From: Alopecurus myosuroides
Lineage: Eukaryota > Streptophyta > Magnoliopsida > Poales > Poaceae
Assembly: GCA_028641055.1 (NCBI GenBank)
Contig: CM054060.1
Location: 315,151,682-315,215,681 of the forward strand
Direction of reading: 5' to 3'
DNA: 64,000 bases
Shown here: one piece after another, positions 43,765 through 53,745 of the stretch
Numbering within the stretch: the stretch's first letter is position 1
Layout: every line of letters starts with the position of its first letter
Notes under the pieces: generated by a model
Told to the model about the DNA's origin: nothing
The model's input: only the letters and a program-made list of their open reading frames with translations
The model's database searches: none
Made by a program: the position numbers and the translations under genes

Positions 43765-45087
43765 GTGCCCGTCCCAATGGAACTGGACGAACCAGTGTTT
43801 CCTATGCGGGAGACACCGAGTTGGGCTATGCCCTTATTATCCTTTCTAAGGGACGGTACCTTGCCAGAAGATGAAGTTACTGCAAGGCAGATTCAGAGAA
43901 GATCCAAGGGCTACACCATAGTCAGAGATGTGCTGCACAAGAGGAGTGCCACAGGCGTGCTGCAACGCTGTGTGGACCCAGAAGAAGGAGGAGAAATCTT
44001 GTTGGAGATACATCAAGGAGAATGTGGGCATCACGCCTCATCTCGGGCATTGGTCAAGAAAGCTTTTCGGCATGGCTTCTACTGGCTCACTGCTCTGCAG
44101 CAAGCTGAAGATATTGTGAGGAAGTGCAATGGCTACCAGATGTTCGCAAGTAAGATTCACATGCCTGCTTCCGAGTTGAAAACGATTCCTATCACATGGC
44201 CGTTTGCTGTTTGGTGTCTGGATATGGTTGGCCCCTTCAAGCCGGCTAAAGGCAACATGCCACATATCTTGGTCATGGTGGACAAGTTCACCAAGTGGAT
44301 TGAAGTGAAGCCTATTCGGAAGTGCGATGGGGTCACAGCTGTGAAGTTCGTAAAAGATGTGATCATGAGATATGGCTACCCGCATAGCATCATCACCGAC
44401 AACGGCACCAACTTCACAGAGGGGGCAATGGTGCGGTTCTGCAGAGATAAGCACATCCGACTAGACGTCGCGTCAGTCGCGCACCCTGCCTCCAATGGGC
44501 AAGTTGAGAGAGCAAATGGTATGGTACTGGCAGGCATAAAGCCGAGGCTGATTGAGCCACTGCTGAAAACACCTGGGTGTTGGCTAGACGAGTTGCCAGC
44601 GGTGTTGTGGAGTCTAAGGACTACCCCTAACCGGTCAACCGGCTACACGCCATTCTTCTTGGTATACGGGGCTGAGGCCGTGTTGCCAATAGACTTAGAG
44701 CATGACTCCCCCCGAGTAACCCTCTACACTGAGGTGGAGGCGAGAGAAGCTCGAGAAGACGACGTTGACCTGCTTGAAGAAGCAAGAGAGCTGACTCTGT
44801 CACGTTCGGCTATCTACCAGCAAAACCTGCGGCGTTATCATAGCCGAAAGGTGAACCCAAGGGTTTTCCGAGAAGGAGACATGGTCCTTAGGCTTGTGCA
44901 GCGCACAGCCGGGATGCACAAGTTGTCTCCTCCATGGGAAGGGCCTTTCATTGTGAGCAAAGCGCTGCACAACGATGCTTACTATCTTGTAGATGTGCGC
45001 CCACCACAGGCGAACAGGGCAGATAAATCCGGAGAGGAAACCAAGCGCCCTTGGAATGTAGCTCTACTCCGTCGTTTTCATTCGTAA
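43765..45087 (+). pseudogene. Tat integrase
   Basis: The zinc region HQGECGHHASSRALVKKAF...DIVRKCNGYQMFA has Tyr (TAC, 44134-44136) where the second zinc cysteine is expected; TGC to TAC is one G-to-A change. The catalytic core keeps D (WCLDMVGPF), D (IITDNGTNF) and E (ASNGQVERANG). The C-terminal region has GDMVLRLVQ and LSPPWEGPFIV and ends NVALLRRFHS. No chromodomain is present. The first 40 or so codons (MPVPMELDEPVFPMRE) are linker. Confidence 0.85.
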
Positions 45088-45760
45088 GCAAAGATGTTTA
45101 TGTACCCTCTTATCCGAGTTGAAATTCTACTCTGCAATCTGAAAGTGTTCTCGGGGACTGCCCTCGCTCAAGTTTGCTCTAAGTGTTCTTACTCGGCTTT
45201 ATCTTTTGCCTATTCGGTTGCTCTACTTCAAAATTCAAAGGTACATCGAGTACTGTGTTTAAACCTATATGCCAACTCTTCGACTTTGCTGCTGTCCGAA
45301 ACCCGGCTTCATGGCAAGCAAGAGAACAAGCAAAAGGTCCATGAGCACAAGAAAAATTACTAAGGAAAGGAAGAGTGCAGGAACCGAGTAGGGTGTTTTT
45401 ATTACTGTTCTGTGACTTGTCTTTTCGGCTAAGTGGTGGGCTGCGTTACTATGATTGTTTCTAAGCGGCTAAGTATTTGCAGCTCTACTCTTTAACTCTT
45501 GTGACTCGAATACCAAAAAAGCAACAAGTTGCGGGTAGAGCTGAGACGAAAAGGGAGAGTGAATAAGAAATGCAACTCGGGGACTCGCATAATAACGCAA
45601 CTCGGCATCCAGCCCAGGTTGAAAAAATTGATTAAGTTGGAAATAACAAAGTGGGAATAAAATTGAGTAGCAACGGAATAAAATAGTCTGATACATCTGT
45701 TCCCGGCATCCCGGGGATCTGATAAGTGTTTGAGTAAAAATTTGCAGGATAAAATCAAAT
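45088..45760. other. Spacer between integrase and the antisense gene 3' end
   Basis: AT-rich, without protein-like frames. It should contain 3' ends of sense pol and antisense transcripts facing each other. The unit CTCGGGGACT occurs twice (45149, 45577). Confidence 0.55.
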
Positions 45761-48700
45761 TCAGGTCGACGGGGTGTACTCGGTGCTCGCCTTGGTTGCT
45801 TCGTCTTCCTCAGTGGCCATGGTGGCGTCTACCTCTGCGATGGCATCAGCAGTCTTCGCTTGCTCGGCGTCAGGCTCGGTGGTGACCTGCTCGGAAGTTG
45901 CAGTGGCCACCGAGATGGGCGCTGTTGCGGAGGCGGAGCCGGTCTCGGGGGCGTGGGTGCGCACCGTGTCGTCAAGTGCGGCTCCTGAGGAGGTGCCGAA
46001 CTCGAGGGCAGCTGTGTCGATCTCCTCGACTTCTTCATCGCTACTCGCGATGACCGCGGCCTTCCCCTTGCCCTGGGGAGAATCGAAGAATCCCAACTCG
46101 GGATCTGTTTCTTCATCCTCCTCCTCGTCCTCCTCCATCTCGGTGTCGGGCTCAGGGAGGCCATCGATGAAGGTGGCCGTATCCGCGCACTCCGCAACCT
46201 CATACGCAATCAGTTTGCGCGTGGTCACGCAGCTGGGATCCATCTCCCACTTGGAATTGGCGCGCTTCCCGCGGATGACCTGCATGTTCAGATTCTCGTA
46301 CCAGGAGGCGACGCAGAGCAGCATCAGATCAGCGCCCGCCCGAGCTCCCGAGGCGCGCCACTTCTTAAATTCGGCTTTCACATTCCGCAGCTTCAGAGCA
46401 AGGCCACCAATGGTTGTCGGCGTGGGATCTTCAGGCCAGAATAGCTTGTGGAGCTCGAAGCCAACACGCACCAGGTCGGTGCCCACGCCGGCTAGGCGTT
46501 CGAAATGCCCTCGCATCACCAGCAGGCTGTCCTCGATCTCGGCTCTGGTGTCCGCAGCCTCGCCCTTCTCAACACGAGCTGCTTGGGCCTTGGCCAAAGC
46601 AGGGGCGCAAGCAGACACGATGTCAGGAAAGATTTCTGCAAGAAGCAAGCGACAAGTTCAGTAACAGAATCAGAGAAGAGGTATGACCGAGAAGAAGAGA
46701 TGCAGAAAGGAAAGAACTTACTATTCAGCTCATGGCGCAGCTGCTGCAGCTGGATTTTCCACTCCTCTTCATTGGACACATGCTTCTCCTCAAGCAAGCG
46801 CAGACCATCCAGCTGAGTAAAGAGCCCAGCATTGGCCTTTGTCAGCACTTCGCACTCCTGCTCGAGGGTTTTTATCTTGGCATTGAAGGTTGTCTCGGCT
46901 TTTGCCTTCTCGGCGATGGCTCTGTCCCTCTCATCACCAAGCTTGACAGCATCCTGGAGTGCCTTCTGCAGCTGGAGTTGCAGCGTCTCCATCTCGGTAG
47001 TGTGTGCACTCTGCAGAGCTGCAGATTGGCTTGCTAGTCGCACCTCCACTTCAGCAGGTTTGAGGCAATCTTGATGCTCTAGAACAAACTTCTTATGATC
47101 TTCTGAAAAGAGCAAAGCACGGTTAGCAGAGAAGCAAAGGAAACAGACACAAGGGCAAACCGAGTAGACGGAGGTTTACCTTCAAGCTTCTTGATGGTGG
47201 TCTCGGCATTCGCAACAAAGGCACGGCAGTTCTCGTGTTCGTCAGCAAGGGCTTTCAGTTTCCCTGCAGAGTAGAAATGGTTAGCGCAAGAAAGCAGAAG
47301 CGGGCGTAAACAAAAAACGCAAGAACCGCGCAGCTAAAAACGTACCTTCCACTTCAGACAGCTTCAGAGTGCTATCCTTCGCATTCTTACCGGCTGCCTC
47401 CGCAGCTGCTTTCTCTCTTTCCAGTGCAGCAATTCGCCTCCTGGCGATAGCATGGTTCCAGAGAAGCTGGCGATGCAGATTGGTCCGCTTCAGAACGCTA
47501 TCCTGAGAAGCGAAAGGAAAACAAGTTAGGCAAAGAAGTGAAGATTCAACCCGAGAAGGCGGCTACTCGGGAGAGTGTCCGCCTACTCGGCCAGAATCTC
47601 GGGGACTGGGTGATGGATAAGGATAAGAGGAAGAGAAGAAAAGAAGTAAAGATGCAACTCGGAAAAGATAAGTTGAGGCTTACCGCGTAAGACTGCTCGA
47701 GATCTTCTGCGTTCTTGCGGTGCACGAACATCTTGGCAGCCAGAGTAGCAGAGGTGGTCGAGACGGTCATGGGTTTGCAACCCAAGTCCACCTTGTTCCA
47801 GTCCTGGCGCATGTGGTCGATGTCACCCAAATCGATGCCGTTCCAGTTGGAGTTGCCGAGAACCTTGCTGTCCCATTTGGCGTCGATGAAGCCAATCAGG
47901 TCGAGAACTTGCTCCAGGCTCTGGGAGGTTATCGCCTGGTCTTGAGCTCCCCGAGAAGCAATGGAGACAGATCTGTCCTGATTTGGGGCTGGGGGCCTGG
48001 AGTCCACCGCCACGGCTTTCCTTCCTCTCGTGAGAGCAAGCTTCCGGTCCTCGACGGAGAGGCCAATCTGGTGCTGTTGGCTGACCTTCACCATGTAATC
48101 CGGGTAGAGGGGCTGATCAGCTATGGTAGCGGCGGCAGGAACCGCACTGGGATTGCGGATAACCAGCTGCTTGGACTGGCCAGCTGATGTCGGCGGCGGC
48201 TTGTCGGCAGCCTTCTTCTTTGCTGTCTCTTTCTGAGCAGGTGGCTTCTCGGAGGTTGGCTTCTTGATCTTCTGCATCTCGGTTTCCTTCTTCTCGGTTT
48301 TCCCTTCCTCGGCTGCCTTCTTCTCGACTGCCTCCTTCAGAGCATCTAGGGCTTGTTTCCTGGTTACTCGCCCGGCAGGAGGGCTGGCTGCGTCCTTGGT
48401 CTGTGGCACCAAGGAGGAATCTGGCGGTGCAGAGCCTTGATCAATGGGTGGCACCACGAACCCACCACTTCGTGCAGCATCTGGTTGCGCGCTACTCTGT
48501 GCAGCGCCTGGTTGCGCACTGCTCAGGGGATACTCCTCAGTCATGGCTATATCTTCTACCCGCTGCTCGGCAGCGGGATTCTCTTGTCCGGCAGCGTCTG
48601 TGGCTGGCTGCTCAGGTTCGGCTTCTTGCCGCTCGACGGCGGCATCATGGTGCATCTCTGTATCTTGATCTTGATTCCCCTCGGCGGCGTCGGCTGGAGG

Positions 48701-49550
48701 GGAAGGTGGTTTCTCCTGATGGGCAGCATCCTGCGGCTCTGGCTCAGCGTTCTGGGCATCAGTGCCCTCTGTTGATGCATTGGCGGCATTGTTCTCGTCG
48801 CCATCGAGGTCGATTAATTTGTCGACATCGATGGTAGTCTTCTTCTGAGTCTCGGTGGATGCAAGAGCGGCATCTGCGTTCAAGGGGGCTCTGAAGAGGA
48901 AATTGGGCTCGAAGATAAGAAAAGGGCAGAGGAAAACAAGAGAAAACAGTGAAGGAAAGGGACTGGGAGTCAACCGAGAAGAGCAAGATAAACTGAAACA
49001 TGCAACCGATAAGAAACTTACGCGGTGGTGGAGGGAATTGTTCGCCTTGTTCTCTTCACGACCGCCTTCTTGGTCGCCTTCTCGGTCGCCTTCTTCTTCT
49101 TGGCGGGGGGCTCTAGGGCGCCGCTGCCGGTCCGCTTGCGGGTAGCAGGTGCAGCAACAGAAAGAGGATTGACCTCAAGGACTCTCTCCTCCTCGTCCTC
49201 GTCATCATCCTCAGCATTTGCAGCATCTGTGAAATAGGGAGGAAGGAAAACATTTCAGAAACAGCAGGCAAAGGGCTTGAGCTTTTCGCAGAGGGAGAGC
49301 GCGAATTCAGTTACCTTCGAACTCGTCATCGGACCACTCTCGAAGAGATGTTTCGGCAGGCTGCTTCTCTGTCGTAGGAGAGTGAGGAAGGTTGATCTGG
49401 TCTGCAGTCTCAAAAGAGGCCTTGTCGTCCTCCTCTCAGTCGGCAAACCAATTGCCTTCAAAGCGCTCACAGCTCTCCATAAGCTGGCGGTTGAGGACCT
49501 GAAGAGCGGAGAAGTGTCACAAGTTAGCCGAGTAGCGGGAAGGTATCCTA

Positions 49551-49730
49551 CTCGGATAGGCGTGCAAACACAAAGCACACTAAGCCTAAGCAATTTTACC
49601 GAATGTTCTACTCGGAAAGGCGTGCGAGCATCAAGCTTATTAAACCTAAGAATTATTTCCGAGTAGGTTACCCGACAAGGCGTGCAGGCACAAAGCACAC
49701 TAAGCCTATACAATTCTGCTAAGTACTCTA
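49551..49730. repeat. Three 60-bp tandem repeats in antisense intron 1
   Basis: Units starting CTCGGATAGGCGTGCAAACA, CTCGGAAAGGCGTGCGAGCA and CCCGACAAGGCGTGCAGGCA are spaced exactly 60 bp. A partial fourth begins at 49731 (CTCGGTACAG). They share GGCGTGC...CACACTAAGCCTA. The array lies wholly within intron 1 (49821-49499). Confidence 0.8.
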
Positions 49731-49821
49731 CTCGGTACAGAATGCAATTGCTAGTTGCAGCCAAGAGAGAAGATTTTCTAGTCGGATGGCAAATATCGAA
49801 AGCAGAATAAGGAGAACGTAC

Positions 49822-50715
49822 CCGGGGAATCGGTTTCGTGCGGCTGAATGGGATGAACCCATACTGCCAGTGGTCACCAAGGCTAGTTGTCAGGATGGCC
49901 CTGGCGTGCGCGGGAACATCCGCGTTGTCGAGCTCGATGGTGGTCGTCCTGGTGCAGTCGCGGGGGCCTCCCATATAGCACATCAGATGGCTGCGCTCTT
50001 GCAGAGGCAGCACGCGATTCTTGATCCAGCAAGCCACAGGATCATCGCTCTTGAGGCCCTCGTCGATTAGAACACCGAGCCGCTCATCCATCTCCATCGA
50101 GTTGAGGTCATTGGAGGGCTTCGCCTTCCAATTTTTCCCGGATGGAGCGCGATTACTCCAAGCGGGAAGGTTAATTCTGTCGGTTACCTGGCCTCCTTCC
50201 GTGGCGGGGATGTTCTTGACGTAGAGGAAGGTCTTCTGCCACATCCGGACGGATTCCAAACCCTTGATGCGAGGGTGATTGGTCCCCGACCGCTGCACCA
50301 TCATGGCGCAGCCAGTGTCGGTTGTGCGGCTGCTGGCGGCCGCGCCATCCTTCTTCCCGGTGGTTTGCTGGCGGAGATGGAAATACTTCAACCAGGTATC
50401 CGTCGTGGGATGGATACCAAGGAAGGCCTTGCACACCACGGCGTGGTAGGCGAGGAAGACGACGGCGTTTGGTGGCAAGTGGTGCATTTGGAGGCCGAAG
50501 TGGTCGAGGAAGCGGCGGAGGAAGTCGGAGGCCGGCAGGCCGATTCCGCGCTCGAAGTGCGACAAGAACACGACGTGCTCGCCCTCCTACGGGGTTGGCA
50601 CGATCTCGCCCTCAGACGGTCGGCATTGAACACCAGGAGGAACCCTCCGGGTGTTCACGAGCCAGGCGCAATCCTCGGCGGTGACGTGCGAACCAGCCCA
50701 GCCGGCGCGAGACAT
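49822..50715 (-). other. Antisense exon 1 with Transposase_28-like domain
   Basis: MSRAGWAGSHVTAEDCAWLV starts the exon. After the TAG at 50589-50587 the frame goes on EGEHVVFLSHFERGIGLPAS, DFLRRFLDHFGLQMHHLPPN, AVVFLAYHAVVCKAFLGIHP. This is the GxGLP...F.R..L..FGL..H.L.PN......F...CEAFLG pattern of the putative gypsy-type transposon domain (Transposase_28, PF04195). The TAG is CAG with one C-to-T change. Exon 1 is 298 codons and ends PFSRTKPIPR before GTACGT. Confidence 0.75.
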
Positions 50716-50882
50716 GGTCGCGAGCAGGGAAGGGGGGAAGAACTGGAAAGATTTGGTCGGGTGGATTGAATTCGCGGCGGCGCAAAAGATTGCGCGGCGG
50801 CGGAGAGCTCGGCAGCGGAGAAGAACAGAGAGACGAAAGAGGAAAAATGCGAAGGAGGAGAAGAGGAAGTTACCGGCGGGGG

Positions 50883-50890
50883 TATTTATA
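50883..50890 (-). promoter_or_regulatory. TATA box of the antisense gene
   Basis: TATAAATA on the minus strand (in GAGGATATAAATACCCCC) lies about 170 bp before the antisense ATG, giving a predicted 5'UTR near 140 nt. It suggests the gene has its own promoter in the 3' part of the element rather than using an LTR. Confidence 0.6.
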
Positions 50891-51395
50891 TCCTCTCCGC
50901 GGTTTACCGTTACCATCGGGGAAGTGGGATCGATCGTGGCGTGTGGTGGGGTCTGTGGCCGGCTGGAAACGCACACAAGCGCGGGATGCGCGCGTAACGG
51001 CCGCAAATGATCCCACCGCCAGATCGTGGCCTATTATTACGCTTGATGGGACATAACGAGCCGGTGGGCCCGCTCCGTGAAAACTGGGCGCGTGGCACGT
51101 CGTGTCGTGGGCAGCGAAACGACTGGGTCACGGATGCTTGACACGCGTCCAGTCGCAGCACGGAAGGCTGGATAATGTTGTGCGCTGCAGAGACGCCAGA
51201 GGAGAAATTCTCTAAGTCTTTTTACTCGGTTACAGAGTAGAGAGCTGGTGCTACTCGAAAGACAGGAAACTCAAGGTACTTTCTAGAGTACTACTCGGAG
51301 GTCTTTTACTCGGTATCTTGAGGTTCAAGGGCTATGTTGCAAAGATTGGTTTTAAGCTGGCAGAGCCTAGTGAACAAGTTCGCAAGACTCAACCA

Positions 51396-51409
51396 GCTTC
51401 GGGGACTGC
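51396..51409 (+). promoter_or_regulatory. Probable polypurine-tract region of the Tat element
   Basis: AGCTTCGGGGACTGC immediately precedes the 3' LTR start at 51410. The same CGGGGACTG core recurs at several sites in the 3' half of the element. It is a weak PPT by composition, so the call rests on position. Confidence 0.4.
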
Positions 51410-52297
51410 TGTCGGGGGGTTACCCCCGAGTAGGGTAAAGGCAAGTGGTAAAGGCGACTGTCAGAAGAGAGGATTGGTCGAGTAGCCGCCTACCCGGTAC
51501 TTGCTACCCGGTTGACTGCTACTCGGTCTCACCTCAAGATGACCAGAAGGAAGAATCATTCAAGTTCTCTCCATTCGAGTAGAAGAGTTGGCCCGAGTAA
51601 AATTGGCGGGAACCTACTCGGGCCAGAAAGTCAAAGGAGTCGTTCTGACACAGGATCCCGCGTATCCTGGGTCCGTACTTGGCAGTATTCGAACAACTGT
51701 TCATCTGGGACCGGCCTGCCTGACAGTGACAGCATGGAAGCAGGCCGTCGCAGGATAAGGGGGCCCTACTCTGTGTTTGGCACAGTGATACCAGTCTGTC
51801 CCCTTGTTTTGCCCAACGACTTTCCAGATGCAGCCAAGATTAGGAACCAAAGCTGTCAGCGGGAACCCGGAAGAAGGACGATGTGCACACTATGTCGACA
51901 CTTGTCTAGGTTTGGACGTATCCGGCTGGGCACCAGGTATATAAGGTGCCCCGCCGCCTCCTGCGTGAGGCATCGCCACATCGCAGGTTGAGATCGAACA
52001 CCTTGTGACCTAATTCTTGACCTAGTTCATCACGTAGAGAGAGGAGTGGCTACTCGGTAGCAAGATCCATTGTACTGTGGCTACTCGGTGAGACACCAGA
52101 ATACATACAGAAAGGCAGGAGTAGGGGTTTTACCTCCTCACGAGGGCCCTGAACCTGGGTAGATCGTGTTGTTTGCAGTGTTTACTTCGTACCCCACGCG
52201 GCTACTCGTCGCGTGATCCCTCCCCGAGCACCTCCAGCGTCCTTCGTCCCCACATCTTTAGCCATCCCATGGCATCTGCCGTGACACCACCACGACA
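51410..52297 (+). repeat. 3' LTR of the Tat element
   Basis: 888 bp, matching 37346-38232 with three substitutions seen (GAGTCG/GAGCCG, CAGGAT/CAGAAT, GGGACC/GGGAAC) and one extra G. Its TATATAAG (51938-51945) and the gag ATG near its end face the F-box gene, so read-through transcripts would carry a 27-codon frame MASAVTPPRHRSPIAARSRG... ending in TGA. Confidence 0.95.
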
Positions 52298-52403
52298 CAG
52301 GTCGCCCATCGCAGCTCGGTCTCGCGGCCGCGCCACCCAGAGACAGCTGTGAGCAGCGCTGCTGCTGCAGCACGCGAGCACCGGAGCAGCCTAGCAGGAA
52401 TTG
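52298..52403 (+). other. F-box gene 5'UTR exon 1, remaining part
   Basis: It starts with the right CAGGT duplication (52298-52302). GC-rich leader follows, ending GGAATTG|GTAAGCC, a good donor. Together with 37140-37345 it forms the original first exon, now split by 14.95 kb. Confidence 0.6.
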
Positions 52404-53019
52404 GTAAGCCTGCTTCCGCTTGTTCATATCATCGACCGCCTGATGCCCTGCTGTATTGTTGTGCCCACCTGCCCCCCATGAACCCTAAATCCCCATCCCC
52501 AATGCCTAAGCCGAAGTGTTACATTACTTGTTTTAATTATTATTGTGTGCTGATATTTTCGGAATCGCCAACTTATTTCTGTTTTTTTGCTTGTGTTTGT
52601 TGTAATGGTGGATTCACTCACATTTGAAACATATGATTGAACTAGAATGTTGTGAATCAATAGGATGTTTATATTGTTCATTTGCCAGCCCACCCTCCAA
52701 TTTTTTTTCTGGTCCGCCAATGCATCAGGCAGTTTTTATTAGGTCACTGTTCTGTTACTGAAATTGTCCATGTTTTGTGTCAATTCACTAGTTTCTTATG
52801 CTAGTTTGGTGTTACTTTTATTGTACAATTGTCGAAAATACAGAGACTATTTTGTTTATGTAAGACTATTCCCAAATCCCAACTATTTGTATTTGCTATT
52901 TTTGTTAACATTAAACATATTTGGTGAGCTATAATATTGTAAAACCTATTTATATTGTTCCTTTCGGTAACACCGTGTTATATGCGATGCTGGTTTTTTT
53001 TTTTCTAAATATGGCACAG
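52404..53019 (+). other. 5'UTR intron of the F-box gene
   Basis: GTAAGCC at the start, a T-rich tract (TTTTTTTTTTTCTAAAT) and GGCACAG at the end. The 616-bp AT-rich interior contrasts with GC-rich exons on both sides. Confidence 0.6.
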
Positions 53020-53731
53020 GAACTCTGAAAATTTTCCGGCTCCACCACAGTCACCGAGAGACATGTCAATCGTGCGTCGAGTGCGGTCTCATGCGTCTGG
53101 CGGTGAGGACCGCCTTAGCGCGCTCCCCGACGAGCTGATCCTCCTCATAGTAAGCAGTCTGGACACCCAAACAGCGCTCTCCATGGCCGTCCTCGCTAGA
53201 CGCTGGGCGCGCATCCCGCGCAAGCTGTCTGCGCTCGACTTCAGGGTGAGCGACATACTCCCGCCGGAGTATGACCGGACCGTCGCCCTTCGCCAGCGCA
53301 ACTTGCCGCGTGACAGCACTTTGGCCGGGATACTCGACGGTCTCAAGGCGTGCTGTGAGATCGACGCAATGCGGTCGTTTTCCAGTGGAGTTACGAGCTT
53401 CCTGGAAGCGGACGGTGGCCTTGACCGTCGCGTGAAGACCCTCCGTCTCGAGTTTTTTAAGACGTACAACGGCATCTGTGCGGACCGCCTTATCAACACG
53501 GCGGTTGGCGCATGGGGAGTGGAAGATCTGGAGGTTGTCGTTAGGCGATCGTCCGGTGATGGTCACACGCCGGCATATAGCTTGCCCCACGACTGCTTCA
53601 ACCTCTGGTCGCGCCTTCGCAGCCTGACGCTGGGCAAGTATTGCGCACTGCCACCGCTGCATATCTACAGCACGCTAACCAAGCTCGTCCTGCGTGATAT
53701 GCCTGCTTCCATGCCCGTGGACATGTACGAC

Positions 53732-53745
53732 AAGGTGTTCAAAGA
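53732..53745. repeat. LINE target-site duplication, left copy
   Basis: AAGGTGTTCAAAGA, repeated at 60044-60057 after the poly(A) tail. Fourteen bases is typical of L1-type target-primed insertion. Confidence 0.9.

Larger units (their letters stand above)
45761..50715 (-). pseudogene. Eight-exon antisense gene of the Tat element
   Basis: Minus strand, ATG at 50715. Exons by splice signals: 50715-49822, 49498-49315, 49226-49022, 48890-47684, 47502-47346, 47263-47180, 47102-46722, 46635-45761. All seven introns are GT-AG and every junction keeps phase, giving 3,987 nt or about 1,328 residues. Exon 1 carries a Transposase_28-like domain. Exon 3 is basic with KKKK/KRTRR nuclear-signal-like runs. 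Exon 4 is acidic, then Lys/Glu/Pro-rich. Exons 5-7 look like coiled coil (IAALEREKAAAEAAGKNAKD, TLEQECEVLTKANAGL). Exon 8 has a helical region, then a very acidic tail. Only TAG (50589-50587) and TGA (49438-49436) break it. Grande and related Tat elements carry antisense ORFs; the role is unknown. Confidence 0.8.
37346..52297 (+). mobile_element. Tat-lineage Ty3/gypsy retrotransposon with antisense gene
   Basis: 887/888-bp LTRs with TG...CA ends and a CAGGT duplication bound 14,952 bp. The sense strand carries gag (38204), protease, RT with YVDD, a first RNase H that has lost its motif, a second RNase H (FDGS...), then integrase. The second RNase H and the antisense gene between integrase and the 3' LTR are hallmarks of the Tat lineage (Grande/RIRE2/Retand-like). 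The LTRs differ at three substitutions and one G indel by eye, so insertion is recent. Yet the pol frame has three shifts, one stop and a lost zinc cysteine. The element sits in the 5'UTR exon of an F-box gene, in the same orientation. Confidence 0.9.

Noticed and set aside
45774..46664. 296-codon plus-strand frame
   Set aside because: It is the complement of antisense exon 8; its Ser/Ala-rich reading is a shadow of the acidic minus-strand protein.
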